A stretch of DNA of 64,000 nt from JASLEW01 sp963732005 (GTDB taxonomy: Bacteria > Acidobacteriota > Thermoanaerobaculia > Multivoradales > UBA5704): the NCBI GenBank assembly GCA_963732005.1, contig CAVSXT010000005.1, positions 1,550,001-1,614,000 of the forward strand, read 5' to 3'. The notes beneath the pieces are model-generated. The model was not told the DNA's origin. It saw only the letters and a program-made list of their open reading frames with translations, and made no database searches. Position numbers and translations under genes: made by a program. Of this stretch, positions 43,938-54,085 are shown one piece after another; position 1 is the stretch's first letter; every line of letters starts with the position of its first letter.

Positions 43938-45905
43938 GTGACGCTCCGCGCCCTCTGCGCCGCCGCGCTCGGCCTGCGCCTCGCGATGGCCATCTGCGCC
44001 CAGGAGCCGCCCGCGCCACCGGCGCCGGCTCTCACGCCGGCGCCTTCGCCCGCTCCGGCCGGGGGCGCGGGCGGTGCGACGCCGGCCTTCTACGAGACGG
44101 CGACCGTCGTGGCCCGGCCGCTCTCCTCGGCGACCGCGTCGGTCACCGTCCTCGAGCGGCAGGAGGTGGAGCGCTCGGCGGCGCGCACGATCGGCGACCT
44201 GATGCGCTTCATTCCCGGGGTCGACATCCTGACCAACGGCGCCCGCGGCGGCCTCACTCTCGCCGAGATCCGCGGCGGCGACGAGAAGTCGATGGTGCTC
44301 GTCGACGGCGTGCCGGTCACCGACCCCACCAACGAGGAGGGCGACGTCTTCAACCTGGAGGGGGTGCCCGCCGACGAGGTCGAGCGCATCGAGGTGGTGC
44401 GCGGCCCCCTCTCGTCCTTCTTCGGCTCGACCGGCCTCTCCGGTGTCGTCAACGTCATCACCCGCCAGGGGCGGCGCGGCCCGACCACCGGCCAGCTCGC
44501 GGCCGACGGCGGCAACGCCTCGCTGCGCCAGGCCAACGGCTCGGTAGCGGGCGACCTCGGCCCCGGCGCCTACCTCCTGGGCGGCGGCTGGGAGGAGGAG
44601 AGCCACCGCGTCGCCCTCGACGCCTTCCGCCAGCTCAACCTCTACGGCAACACCAGCCAGCCGGTGGCCGACCAGGCCCAGGTGCGCCTCATCAGCCGCT
44701 ACTCCAAGTGGCACGCCGACGACTACACCGACGCCTCGGGAGGGCCGCTCTACGGCGACGGCGAGCTGCGCCGCTCCGACCACAGCGAGCAGAGCGTCCT
44801 CGCCGAGCTGGACCTCGACGGCGGCGACCACCCGAGCCGCTGGAGCGCCTCGTTCTACCGTCACGACCTGGACCGCACGAGCCCGGCCGTCCTCGACCAG
44901 GTGCCGGCCTCGACCGAGGACACCGCCTTCACCCAGCTGCGCGCCGGCGGCGGCGGCACCCTCTACGCCGGCGAGAACCTGCAGTGGAGCGGCGGCCTCG
45001 ACCTCGGCGAGGAGAAGGGCGACAACCGGAGCCTCCTCCTCGCCGTCCCCTTCGAGGGCAACGTCGACGGCGACTACCGCATCACCCGCAACCTCTTCGG
45101 CGCCTTCACCGAGGCCCTCCTCCAGGAGCGCGCCGTGACGGTCGAGGTCGGCGGCCGCCTGGACCGCGTGACCGGTCCGGGCACCGACGGCGACCGCATC
45201 GAGCTCGACCCCCGCCTCGGCCTCACCTGGCAGCTCGGCGGCGGCGACACCCGCCTGCACGCCTCTGGCGGCCGCGCCTTCAAGCTGCCGAGCTTCTTCG
45301 CCCTCGCCAGCCCCCGCGCGCTCGGCGGCAACCCCAGCCTCCGCCCCGAGATCGGCACCGGCGGCGACGCCGGCATCGCCCACCGCTTTGCCGCCGCCCA
45401 CCTGGACGTCGACGCCACCCTCTTCTACGACCACTTCCGCGATCTCATCGACTTCGACTTCCAGCAGTTCCTGCACGTCAACCGCTCCGCCGTCGAAGCC
45501 CGCGGCGCCGAGCTGACCCTTGCCTGGCGGCCCGCCGCCCGCCTGAGCGCCGCCCTCGACGCCACCTGCCAGGAGGTCACCGACCTCACCCCCGGCGACG
45601 GCCCCCTGCTCCACCGCCCCCGCTGGATCGGCGGCGCCCACATCGATTTCGACGCCACCCCCCGCCTCCGCCTCCGCCTCGACACCCAGGGCGTCTCGCG
45701 CTACCTCGATACCGAGATCCCCGTCCCCGACCGCGACTCCGTCGCGAGCCATCAGCTGGTCGGCGCCGGCGCCACCTTCCAACTGACTCCCGCCTGGCAC
45801 CTCCGCGCCCGCCTGGACAATCTCACCGACCGCCGCTACCAGGTCCTCGTCGGCTTCCCCGGCTCCGGCACCGCCTTCCGCCTGGGCTTCCAGTACACCC
45901 CCTAG
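43938..45905 (+). CDS. TonB-dependent outer-membrane receptor (BtuB/CirA-like)
   Basis: Protein of 655 residues. After a short signal-like N-terminus and Pro/Ala linker, the plug domain has ETATVVARPLSSATASVTVL, RTIGDLMRFIPGVDI, AEIRGGDEKSMVLVDGVPVT and VERIEVVRGPLSSFFGSTGL with GVVNVITRQG. A beta-barrel of alternating strands follows and ends LGFQYTP, with the C-terminal aromatic pattern of outer-membrane proteins. It imports metal-chelates or vitamins using TonB energy; ligand unknown. GTG start at 43938, 10 bp after the VioB-like gene, so it may share its transcript. Shorter than most siderophore receptors, close to BtuB in size. Confidence 0.88.
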   Translation: MTLRALCAAALGLRLAMAICAQEPPAPPAPALTPAPSPAPAGGAGGATPAFYETATVVARPLSSATASVTVLERQEVERSAARTIGDLMRFIPGVDILTNGARGGLTLAEIRGGDEKSMVLVDGVPVTDPTNEEGDVFNLEGVPADEVERIEVVRGPLSSFFGSTGLSGVVNVITRQGRRGPTTGQLAADGGNASLRQANGSVAGDLGPGAYLLGGGWEEESHRVALDAFRQLNLYGNTSQPVADQAQVRLISRYSKWHADDYTDASGGPLYGDGELRRSDHSEQSVLAELDLDGGDHPSRWSASFYRHDLDRTSPAVLDQVPASTEDTAFTQLRAGGGGTLYAGENLQWSGGLDLGEEKGDNRSLLLAVPFEGNVDGDYRITRNLFGAFTEALLQERAVTVEVGGRLDRVTGPGTDGDRIELDPRLGLTWQLGGGDTRLHASGGRAFKLPSFFALASPRALGGNPSLRPEIGTGGDAGIAHRFAAAHLDVDATLFYDHFRDLIDFDFQQFLHVNRSAVEARGAELTLAWRPAARLSAALDATCQEVTDLTPGDGPLLHRPRWIGGAHIDFDATPRLRLRLDTQGVSRYLDTEIPVPDRDSVASHQLVGAGATFQLTPAWHLRARLDNLTDRRYQVLVGFPGSGTAFRLGFQYTP

Positions 45906-45927
45906 CGCTGCGACGGACTCCGGGCGG

Positions 45928-48900
45928 CTACACGCGCCGCACCCGCATCGCCGACAGGGCGGCGGCGGCCAGCAGGACCCCCAGCAGCAGGAGGCCCAGC
46001 GAACCGAGCGTCGGCACCTGCGCGATCACCGGCCCGACGGAAATGGTGAGGTTGCCGGACTTGCCGCACCCGGTGGTCGTCGTCACGGTCACGGAGAGCT
46101 GCACCGTGCCGTTGTTGCCGGCGGTGAAGGTGACGTTGGGGGTGCCGGCGCCGCCGGTGATGATGCCGCCGGTGATCGTCCAGCTGTACGTCGCGCCGGT
46201 GCCGGAGTCGGGCACCGAGGCGATGTTGCCCGGCGATCCCGGGTTGACCTGGCTGGCGGCGGTGATCGTCGAGCCGACGATGGCGTCGTCGACCGCGCCG
46301 TTCTGGCCGAGGTAGTTGGCGTTGCTGAAGGTCCAGGCATCGCCGGCGTAGGTCCCCGCCGCGGTGTGCGTCGTCGCGGTGAGATCCAGCCCGCTGAGAC
46401 TCTCGCTCAGCACCCCCGTCGCCGTGCCCGACGCCGTGTGCGGGGTGCCGTCGAAGGCCGTACAGAAGCCGTTCACCGCTACGGTGGCCGCGGCCTTGTC
46501 GATGGTGATCGCCGCCGGCGTCGAGTCGGCCGCGGCACTGTTGGCGTCGCCGGCGGTATGGGCGACGACCTGGTAGGCGCCGGCGTTGGTTGGCGCCGTC
46601 GCCGTCGGCCCGTAGGTCGTGGCCCCCGTGCCGGTGTAGGTGAAGGTCACCGTCTCGCTCTCGCCGACGCCGCCGGTGGCCGTGCCGCTGCCGCCGTGCG
46701 GGCTGCCGTCGTAGGTGAAGGTGCCGCCGGTGGCGCTGACCGACGAGGCCGACTTGCCGATGGTGAGGGCCGCCGGTGTCGAGCTGCCGGCGTTGTTGTT
46801 GGCGTCGCCCACCGTCGAGGCGGTCACCGAGTAGGTGCCGGCGGCCGCAGGCGCCGCCGCTGTCGGGCCGTAGGTCGTCGAGCCGGTGCCGCTGTAGCTG
46901 AGCGTCGCCGCCAGCGCCTCGCCGGCGCCGCCGACCGCGGCGCCGCTGCCGCCGTGCGGGTTGCCGTCGAAGGCGAACGAGCCGCCCGTCGCGGTGACCG
47001 TCGGGGTGGCCTTGTTGATGGTGATCGCCGCCGGCGCCGAATCGGCCGCGGAGCTGTTGGGGTCGCCATCGGTGTGCGCGACGACCTGGTAGGTGCCGGC
47101 ATTGGTCGGCGCCGTCGCCGTCGGCCCGTAGGTCGTGGCCCCCGTGCCGGTGTAGCTGAACGTCACCGTCTCGCTCTCGCCGACGCCGCCGGTGGCCGAA
47201 CCGGTACCGCCGTGCGGGCTGCCGTCGTAGGTGAAGACGCCGCCGCTGGCATTGATCGACGAGGTGGCCTTGCCGATCGAGAGCGCCGCCGGCGTCGAGG
47301 TGCCGCTGTTGTTGTTGGCATCGCCCACCGTCGAGGCGGTCACCGTGTAGGTGCCGGCACCCGAAGGCGCCGTCGCCGTCGGCCCGTAGGTCGTCGAGCC
47401 GGTGCCGCTGTAGCTGAGCGTCACGGTCAGCGTCTCGCCGGCGCCGCCGGTGGCGGTGCCGGATCCCGCGTGCGGGTTGCCGTCGAAGGCGAAGGAGCCG
47501 CCGGTCGCGGAGATCGTCGGGGCGGCTTTGTTGATGGTGATCGCGGCCGGGCTGGCGTTCCCGGAGTTGTTGTTGGTGTCGCCGGCCGTCGAGGCCATTG
47601 CCGAGTAAGTGCCGGCGCCCGAAGGAGCCGCCGCCGTCGGCCCGTACGTCGTCGAGCCGGTGCCGGCATAGCTGAACGTCACCGTCAGGCTTTCGCCGGC
47701 GCCGCCCGTCGCCGTGGCGGCGATGGCGTGGGGGGACCCGTTATAGGTGAAGGTGCCGCCGCCGGTGACGGCGGAGAAGTTCGGCGCCGCCTTGTTGATG
47801 GTGATCGCGACCGGGCTGGCGTTGCCCGAGTTGTTGTTGGCGTTGCCGGCGGTCGAGGCCGTTGCTGTATAGGTGCCGGCGGCCGCAGGAGCCGTCGCCG
47901 TCGGCCCGTACGTGGTCGCGCCAGTGCCCGCGTAGCTGACCGTCACCGTCAGGCTCTCGCCGGCGCCGCCCGTCGCCGTGGCGCTCAGCGCCCGCGGGCT
48001 GCCGTTGTAGGTGAACGTGCCGCCGCCGGTGAAAGCGGAGAAGGCCGGGTTGGCCTTGTTGATGGTGATCGCGACCGGGCTGCCGTTGCCCGAGTTGTTG
48101 TTGGTGTCGCCAGCCGTCGAGGCCGTCCCGGCATAGGTGCCGGCGGCCGATGGAGCCGCCGCCGTCGGCCCGTAGGTCGTCGCGCCGGTGCCGACGTAGC
48201 TGACCGTCACCGTCAGGCTCTCGCCGGCGCCGCCCGTCGCCGTGGCGCTCAGCGCCCGCGGCGTGCCGTTGTAGGTGAAGGTGCCGCCGCCGGTGACGGC
48301 GGAGAACGTCGGGTTCGCCTTGGCGACGGTGATCGTCTGCGCGTTCGACACCGCCGACGTGTAGTTGGGGTCGGAGAGGGTGGCGGTGATGGTGTGCGTC
48401 CCCGCCGTCAGCGGCGTGTAGAAGGACGCCTGGAAGAAACCGAAACCGCCGGCGGCGGTGCTCACGGTGGCCATTGGCTGCGGGCTGCCGACGGGGCTGC
48501 CGCCGTCGAGGAACTGGATCGTCCCCGCAGGCGGCGTGGCGGCCAGGACCGTCCCCAGCACGCCGCTGAACGCAAAGGTCTGATGCCAGGTGCCGCTCGT
48601 CTTGACCGTCAGGGCGATGGTCGTCGCGGCGGCGGTGAAGGTCTGCGAGAAGACCGGCGAGACGCTGCTGTTGAACGTCGCGTTGCCGGCGTAGACCGCG
48701 GTGATCGAGTGGACTCCCGCCGGCAGGTTGACCGTCGCGGCCGGCCGGAAGGTCGCCGTGTGCGCCGCGCCGACCGTGCCGGAGCCCAGGAGCACGCCGC
48801 CGTCGAAGAAGTTGACCGTGCCGCTGGTCACCGTCGCCGGCGTCATGGTCGCCGTGAAGGTCGGCCGGCCGCCGATAACAGCAGGATTGGTGTTCGACGT

Positions 48901-51900
48901 CACGGCGACGCTCGTCGCCGTGCCACCCTGCACGGTCACCGTCACCGGCGCCGTCGCGGTGCCGCCGTTGTAATTAGTGTCGGCGACCCAGGTCGCCGTG
49001 ATCGAGTTGGCGCCGGCCGTGGTGATCGCGGCGGTGGTGAGGATGGCACGCGCCGCGCCGGTGGTGGTGGCGACGAGCGACGCGGTGCCGAGCGTCGTCG
49101 ACGTCGTGGTGTCTTTGAAGGTCACCGTGCCGCTCGGGCTCAGCGTCCCCGGCCCGGCGCCGGAGATGGCGGTGGTGGTGAGGGTGAGCTGGACCGCGGC
49201 GCCGGAGCTGATGGCGGTGGCGCTGGTGGTCAAGGCGCCGGTGACCGACGCCGCGGTGATGGTGACCGTGACCGGCGTCGCGGTGGCGGCGTTGAAGCTG
49301 CCGTCGCCCGAGTAGCTGGCGCCGAGCGCATGGGTGCCGACGGTGAGCGGCGCCGCGTCCTGGAAGGTGTAGCCGCTGACGCACGAAGTCGTGGGGATGG
49401 CGCCTGACAGGATGTGCGCCAACCCGGAGGCGTTGAGCGTCGCGGTCGTCAGTGGGTTGCCGTTGTCGGTGATCGCCAGCGTGCCGGTGGGAACGCCCTG
49501 GTTCGAGGCGCCTGCGACCGTGAAGTCGGTCCAGACATAGCTGCCGTAGGTGAAGGTCGTCTGCGGCGTTTCGACGCAGGTCGTGCCGTTGAAGGCGTTC
49601 GGCGCGACGGTGACGCCGGCCGCCTCGGGAGCCACCGTCACCGTCACCGGCGCCGAGGTGCTGGCGGCGAAGGTGGCGTCGCCGCCATAGCGCGCCACCA
49701 GGCTGTAGGTGCCCGCCGGCAGGTTGGTGACCGAGATCGAGTAGTTGCCGCTGCCGTCGAGCGTGGCGAGCGGCGGCGGATTGAGCATGCCGCCGGTGTT
49801 GGGATCGGGCGGGTCGCCGAGCGCGCCGGTGCTGGGGATGAAGGTCACGTTTCCCGTCGGCACGCCCGAGCCGGAGCCCGGCGCCACCGTGCCGGTCATC
49901 GCAACGCCCTGGCCGTGGGTGAGGCCGGTCGTCGGCGTCGCGCCAAGCGTCGTCGTCGAGCTGCGGAAGGTGACCGTGCTCCACAGGTTGGCGAGCTGCG
50001 TCGCGTTGGGCGAACCCAGGCCGGTCGCCAGGTCGTAGCCGGCGCCGGCCGTCCAGCCGATCTTGTTGGCGACGGTGCATGCCGAGTTGGCGCAGATGAG
50101 GGTGTTGCCGGTCGTGATGTCGCGGAAGGCGCAGGTCGGATCGAGCGCCGGCGAGCTCGCCGCGCAGTTGAGGCCGGCCGTGTGCTGGTTGTCGGCCAGC
50201 GTGTAGTAGACGTAGTTGGCCATGCCCTGGCGCCCGCCGTTGACCTGGTCGACGAGCGCCTGGACGCCCGCCATGCTGGGCGCCGCGACCGAGGTGCCGC
50301 CGACGATGCCGGCGTTGCCCAGCGCGCCGGTCGAGGTCAGCTGGCAGATGCCCTCACCGCAGTAGAGCGTGCCGTCGTGCTGCGCCGCGGCCGCCATCGC
50401 CACGTCCGGCAGAAAGCGGTGCGGACCCGGCACGAAAGGCGACGCCGGCGAGCTGAAGGCGCCGGTGCCGGCATAGGCGGGGTCGGTCACCGGCACGCCG
50501 AAGCCATGCTGCCAGGAGGGGCGCGGGAAATAGGCGCTGATGCCGCCGCTGCCCGACCACAGGCCGGCCGCGCCGGTGGCGCCGCTGTTCTTGGCTTCGT
50601 TCCAGGGCACCTCGGGGATGTAGCCGAGCGCCGAGGAGAAGGGCGGCGCGGTGGTGGCGGTGGCGTTCCAGTTGGCGGCGGTGTCTGCGAAGAGGGTGCC
50701 GCCGACCGCGACGTTGAACGGCGTCGAGCCGAGGCCGGTGACCGCGTAGCCGGAGGACTCGAAAGTACTGTTCGAGTTGTCGCACCCCGCCGGCCCGTTG
50801 TCGCCGGAAGAGAGGAACACCGTGATGCCCTGGGCGGCCGCCTGCCCCCAGAGGTTGGTGTAGAACGACTCGGCGGTGGCCGAGAAGTTGTTCTCGCACT
50901 GGCCGTAGCTCTCGGAGATGATGTCGGTCAGGTTGTTGTCGACCGCATAGATCGCCGACAGGTCGACGCCGTCGGTGGTCAGCGTGGCGCGCGAGGTGAT
51001 GAAGTTGACGTGCGCGCCCGGCGCGGCGCCGCCCGAGACCTCGACGTCGAGGTAGGACTCGCCGTCGTCGCCGGGGACCACGCCCGGGTCCTCGCCGACG
51101 ACGACGAACGTCGGGTCGTTGGGCTTGAGGTTGAACATCGTGCGGTAAATCTGCACGTCCGACAGGTTGATGTCGGTGCGGCCGATGACGCCGATCGAAA
51201 TGCCGGTGCCGTCGAAACCGCCGCTCAGCAGCGGCGTCGTGTTGTAGATGGTGGCGAAATCGCCGGCGCCGACGAAGTGGGTGGTGCCGTTGGTGTAGTC
51301 GGGAGAGCTGAAAGCGCCGCGGTAGGGGTCCGCGAAGTAGAGCTTGCCGAGCGCGGGCGACGGCGACGGCGACGACGACGACGGCGACGGCGCCGCGGCG
51401 CCCGCGGGCGCCAGCGCCGCCGCCACGCGCGCGCCGGCCACCGTGCCCGCGTCGACGAAGTCGGCATGCTTGAAGAAGCTGTTGAGCGTCGGCACGCCGG
51501 TGATCACCGGCCGCAGCGCCGCCGGCACCGAGATGTCGGCGTTGTTCGACACGCGCGTGTGGCCGTTGATCTGGTAGGAGTGCATCTCGGTGCGGAAGGC
51601 GGTCTCGACCTGGTCGACCGTGCCGCTGAACTGGATGAAGCGCTTGCTCCTCGCCACCTTCTCCACCTTGAAGCCCTGCTGCGCGAGCCAGCCGGTGACC
51701 TTGGCGACGTCGGCGTCGTGGACGCCGAACTGCGCTCCGAACTGGTCCGGCGTCAGCCACTTGTGGAAGACGGCCGAGGTGCGGTCGAGCTGCTGGTCGA
51801 GCAGCGTCGCGAGCGCGTGATCCTGCTCGACGCTGGGGCGTAGCACCATGATCAGGTGGCTCATCGCCGTCGCGCGCGGCAGCCGTCCGACGTCGGTGGC

Positions 51901-52083
51901 GCCGCGCACCGCCGGCGGCACGTGGCCGGCGATCACCACGCGGTCGCGGTCGTCGATCGCCGCCTTGACGCGCGCCACCGGCTGCGCCGTGACGCGAGTC
52001 TGCGCCGCCAGCGAGGCCGGCAGAGCGGCCAGAACGAGCAGCAGGACCAGGGCTTTGCTGGGCAGGAGTCGGAACGAGCGCAT
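45928..52083 (-). CDS. Secreted pro-kumamolisin/sedolisin (S53) protease with Ig-like and MBG repeats and C-terminal sorting tail
   Basis: Protein of 2051 residues. Signal peptide (FRLLPSKALVLLLVLAALPA), then the S53 prodomain (SVEQDHALATLLDQQLDRTS, WLTPDQFGAQFGVHDADV). Catalytic domain: Glu/Asp in DGESYLDVEVSGGAAPG, oxyanion Asp in LSSGDNGPAGCDN, nucleophile Ser598 in GGTSVAAPSMAG. After it come Ig-like beta domains (TLGATPTTGLTHGQGVAMTG and similar) and about eight MBG-type repeats near residues 1250-1870 (TATGGAGESLTVTVSYAGTG units of ~80 residues). The C-terminus IAQVPTLGSLGLLLLGVL plus RVRR resembles the IPTL-CTERM sorting signal. RBS AGGAG. Acid-type exoprotease on the cell surface; common in Acidobacteriota. 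Confidence 0.92.
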   Translation of the reverse strand: MRSFRLLPSKALVLLLVLAALPASLAAQTRVTAQPVARVKAAIDDRDRVVIAGHVPPAVRGATDVGRLPRATAMSHLIMVLRPSVEQDHALATLLDQQLDRTSAVFHKWLTPDQFGAQFGVHDADVAKVTGWLAQQGFKVEKVARSKRFIQFSGTVDQVETAFRTEMHSYQINGHTRVSNNADISVPAALRPVITGVPTLNSFFKHADFVDAGTVAGARVAAALAPAGAAAPSPSSSSPSPSPALGKLYFADPYRGAFSSPDYTNGTTHFVGAGDFATIYNTTPLLSGGFDGTGISIGVIGRTDINLSDVQIYRTMFNLKPNDPTFVVVGEDPGVVPGDDGESYLDVEVSGGAAPGAHVNFITSRATLTTDGVDLSAIYAVDNNLTDIISESYGQCENNFSATAESFYTNLWGQAAAQGITVFLSSGDNGPAGCDNSNSTFESSGYAVTGLGSTPFNVAVGGTLFADTAANWNATATTAPPFSSALGYIPEVPWNEAKNSGATGAAGLWSGSGGISAYFPRPSWQHGFGVPVTDPAYAGTGAFSSPASPFVPGPHRFLPDVAMAAAAQHDGTLYCGEGICQLTSTGALGNAGIVGGTSVAAPSMAGVQALVDQVNGGRQGMANYVYYTLADNQHTAGLNCAASSPALDPTCAFRDITTGNTLICANSACTVANKIGWTAGAGYDLATGLGSPNATQLANLWSTVTFRSSTTTLGATPTTGLTHGQGVAMTGTVAPGSGSGVPTGNVTFIPSTGALGDPPDPNTGGMLNPPPLATLDGSGNYSISVTNLPAGTYSLVARYGGDATFAASTSAPVTVTVAPEAAGVTVAPNAFNGTTCVETPQTTFTYGSYVWTDFTVAGASNQGVPTGTLAITDNGNPLTTATLNASGLAHILSGAIPTTSCVSGYTFQDAAPLTVGTHALGASYSGDGSFNAATATPVTVTITAASVTGALTTSATAISSGAAVQLTLTTTAISGAGPGTLSPSGTVTFKDTTTSTTLGTASLVATTTGAARAILTTAAITTAGANSITATWVADTNYNGGTATAPVTVTVQGGTATSVAVTSNTNPAVIGGRPTFTATMTPATVTSGTVNFFDGGVLLGSGTVGAAHTATFRPAATVNLPAGVHSITAVYAGNATFNSSVSPVFSQTFTAAATTIALTVKTSGTWHQTFAFSGVLGTVLAATPPAGTIQFLDGGSPVGSPQPMATVSTAAGGFGFFQASFYTPLTAGTHTITATLSDPNYTSAVSNAQTITVAKANPTFSAVTGGGTFTYNGTPRALSATATGGAGESLTVTVSYVGTGATTYGPTAAAPSAAGTYAGTASTAGDTNNNSGNGSPVAITINKANPAFSAFTGGGTFTYNGSPRALSATATGGAGESLTVTVSYAGTGATTYGPTATAPAAAGTYTATASTAGNANNNSGNASPVAITINKAAPNFSAVTGGGTFTYNGSPHAIAATATGGAGESLTVTFSYAGTGSTTYGPTAAAPSGAGTYSAMASTAGDTNNNSGNASPAAITINKAAPTISATGGSFAFDGNPHAGSGTATGGAGETLTVTLSYSGTGSTTYGPTATAPSGAGTYTVTASTVGDANNNSGTSTPAALSIGKATSSINASGGVFTYDGSPHGGTGSATGGVGESETVTFSYTGTGATTYGPTATAPTNAGTYQVVAHTDGDPNSSAADSAPAAITINKATPTVTATGGSFAFDGNPHGGSGAAVGGAGEALAATLSYSGTGSTTYGPTAAAPAAAGTYSVTASTVGDANNNAGSSTPAALTIGKSASSVSATGGTFTYDGSPHGGSGTATGGVGESETVTFTYTGTGATTYGPTATAPTNAGAYQVVAHTAGDANSAAADSTPAAITIDKAAATVAVNGFCTAFDGTPHTASGTATGVLSESLSGLDLTATTHTAAGTYAGDAWTFSNANYLGQNGAVDDAIVGSTITAASQVNPGSPGNIASVPDSGTGATYSWTITGGIITGGAGTPNVTFTAGNNGTVQLSVTVTTTTGCGKSGNLTISVGPVIAQVPTLGSLGLLLLGVLLAAAALSAMRVRRV
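46480..48320 (-). repeat. Tandem ~240-bp DNA repeats encoding MBG domains
   Basis: At least seven strongly similar units and one degenerate unit, each about 240-246 bp, encode the MBG-like domains of the sedolisin. Each carries the blocks GGxFTYxGSPH, GESxTVTxSYxGTG and TTYGPTA. Near-identical DNA segments repeat in adjacent units, which suggests recent expansion and may cause assembly collapse. Two alternating types (TYNGSP and AFDGNP) are visible in the protein. Confidence 0.85.
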
Positions 52084-52332
52084 GAATGCAGCTCCTCATC
52101 AATTCATGAAAGTCGTGCCCGAAGCTCCGCCGCGCCAGTGCAGCGCGGCAAGACATGGGTGAAGGCAGTTGCTCGCGAACCCGAGACCCGGCGTCTCCGG
52201 TCAGGCAATCCTTCGATGACTGGCGGGCAGCGACGAGGACTCTAGCACAAAGGAGACCATTTCCGTCACGTCGCTGTCCGCCCTGCCGCCCTGCACCGCG
52301 GCCTGGTCTCCGCAACGCCCAGGTGTCGACTG

Positions 52333-53553
52333 CTAGCTGTGCTTCTTGGTGGTTCGGGGGGCGGGAAGCCTGGCGCTGCTCTTGGCTCCTTCGGCGAGCC
52401 GCCGGCGTCTTTTCGGCGCCACGGCGCTCTCCGGCTGGAGTCGAATTTGAAAGGCCGTCCCCACCGGCGCCCCGGGACGCGCCGGATCGGGCACGACGAT
52501 CGTGAGGCCGGTTTGCGACGATCCCACGTCGAGCAGCGCGGGATGGCGGACGCCCATCAGCTGCACGTCGAAGACCTCCTGCACGCTCCCTTCGAAGCGG
52601 AGGAACGCGGCGACGCTGCCGTCGCGGATGTCGACCACCCACACGCCGCATTCGCACTCGGGCACGCGGCGCAGCAGCGGCATGTCGCCCATAAACGAGC
52701 CGTCGCGCACGTGTGACAGGCCGATGAAGGCGTACGGGCCGGCGAATGCGAGACCGCGCGCGAACCCCGGCACCTCGGCCACGGTAGCGGCGGAGCCGTT
52801 GCGTGGATCGACGGTGGCAAGCGTTCCCTTCCCCGACTCCAGCACCCACAGGCGCCCGTCGTACCAGCGCGGCGAATGCGGCCTGACGAGGCCCCGCGCA
52901 ACGATCTCGTTCGTTGCCACGTCGATGACGACGCCGGACGGGTCCTTCACCCCACGCCAGCCGTTGGGCTCGTCGGTCGCCGCGAAGGCCGTCACGTAGC
53001 GGACGTGCCCATCGGCCACCGCCAGACCGTTCAGGTGGCAGCGGTCCTCGGGGGAGAACGCGGTGATGAACGGCGGCTGCCAGCGCGGCACCACGCTGTG
53101 CAGCTCATCGAGCGTGCACAGCGCGGAAAAGGCGGTATTCACGATCCACAGCTCGTCGCCGGCGAAGGTGATCTCGTGGACGCCGATCTGGCCTGTAAAG
53201 TGGATGTTGCGCGGCAGGTAGCAGGCGTCGTACGGATCGTCCGTGCCGAGCGTGGGCGCGAGGCTGGGCTGACTGCGGAAGTCCCACACCGAGCGTTCGC
53301 AGCCGATCGACAGGCAGTGGTTGCCGATGGCGATGCCCATCGGACGCTGATGCTCGGCGAAATGGGTGTGGATGCTCGCCGTGCTCGTCGCGTGCACGAT
53401 CACCACCCTCGAAGTCTGGTAGGTCGAGAGGATGAGCGAGCTGCCGAGGGACTGAAGCAGCGGCGCGAGCGTGGCGGTGCTGATGCTGCGGAACGGCTCC
53501 GCGGCGCCAGCGGCCGCCGCAGCGCGCTGCCGCTGCGGCCGGGCTTTGGCCAT
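52333..53553 (-). CDS. TIGR03032 family protein
   Basis: Protein of 406 residues without signal peptide. The body is made of repeated beta-strand blocks like a beta-propeller: RPMGIAIGNHCLSIGCERSV, YLPRNIHFTGQIGVHEITF, CHLNGLAVADGHVRYVTAFA, RPHSPRWYDGRLWVLESGKG, FARGLAFAGPYAFIGLSHVR. These match the TIGR03032 family, of unknown function, often found near peptide or polysaccharide clusters. The family usually ends near FDVQLM plus LLDVGSSQTGL; here an additional basic tail rich in Arg and Lys follows. A short gene of unknown function starts 12 bases upstream on the same strand, likely the same operon. Confidence 0.82.
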   Translation of the reverse strand: MAKARPQRQRAAAAAGAAEPFRSISTATLAPLLQSLGSSLILSTYQTSRVVIVHATSTASIHTHFAEHQRPMGIAIGNHCLSIGCERSVWDFRSQPSLAPTLGTDDPYDACYLPRNIHFTGQIGVHEITFAGDELWIVNTAFSALCTLDELHSVVPRWQPPFITAFSPEDRCHLNGLAVADGHVRYVTAFAATDEPNGWRGVKDPSGVVIDVATNEIVARGLVRPHSPRWYDGRLWVLESGKGTLATVDPRNGSAATVAEVPGFARGLAFAGPYAFIGLSHVRDGSFMGDMPLLRRVPECECGVWVVDIRDGSVAAFLRFEGSVQEVFDVQLMGVRHPALLDVGSSQTGLTIVVPDPARPGAPVGTAFQIRLQPESAVAPKRRRRLAEGAKSSARLPAPRTTKKHS

Positions 53554-53565
53554 CGGCGGGTTAAC

Positions 53566-53913
53566 TCAGCTCTGCCGCTGCTTCCGGCGGTTCGCGGCAG
53601 GCTTGGGCTGGCCACTGATCTTGCAGACCGGCTGCGTGCCCGGCGTGAACTCCAGCGCGCCCGAGGTCGAGTTGACGATGAAGCTACCGTCTACGACGGG
53701 CGAGTAGGACGCGACCGCCCCGCGGGCGCTTGCCGGCCCGAAACGGACCGTGTGCCTGCCGGGGTACGTCATGAACGTCCCCGTCGCCGCGAGGGTGTCC
53801 CAGGAGCAGACGTGCTGGAAGCCGCCGGCGCTCCCGGTGCAGTCGTCGCCGCAGATGTAGACGTTCAGGGCGTATCCGGTGCAATTCCAGAGGTAAGTGA
53901 TGCTTGCAGACAT
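53566..53913 (-). CDS. Small Cys-containing protein of unknown function
   Basis: Protein of 115 residues (MSASITYLWNCTGYALNVYI). Cys appear at CTGY, CGDDC, HVC and VCKISG, with a beta-rich sequence (GRHTVRFGPASARGAVASYS, DGSFIVNSTSGALEF) and a basic C-terminus. No signal peptide is seen, so either it is cytoplasmic or exported by another route. GGGAG lies upstream of the ATG. It is the first gene of a pair with the TIGR03032 protein. Not recognised; a peptide-like substrate of a tailoring system is one possibility. Confidence 0.6.
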   Translation of the reverse strand: MSASITYLWNCTGYALNVYICGDDCTGSAGGFQHVCSWDTLAATGTFMTYPGRHTVRFGPASARGAVASYSPVVDGSFIVNSTSGALEFTPGTQPVCKISGQPKPAANRRKQRQS

Positions 53914-54085
53914 TCCTCATCTCCCATAGTTTCGAGTATTCATGAGAAGCAACTTTCGTATGATGCCACGAAGACGTGCACAGGGCAACGGTCTTGATGG
54001 GAAAGGTCACAAACGGAGGCCTGCGCGCCTGGTCGCCGCGAGCCACGCAGGGAGCGCCGGTGTGAAGCGTCCCCCCGGCGACATC

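Noticed and set aside
46366..51843. Two long plus-strand open frames (1013 and 809 codons) opposite the sedolisin gene
   Set aside because: They mirror the repeat structure of the sedolisin and contain only Arg/Gly/Ala-rich sequence; the minus-strand frame has a signal peptide, catalytic motifs and RBS.
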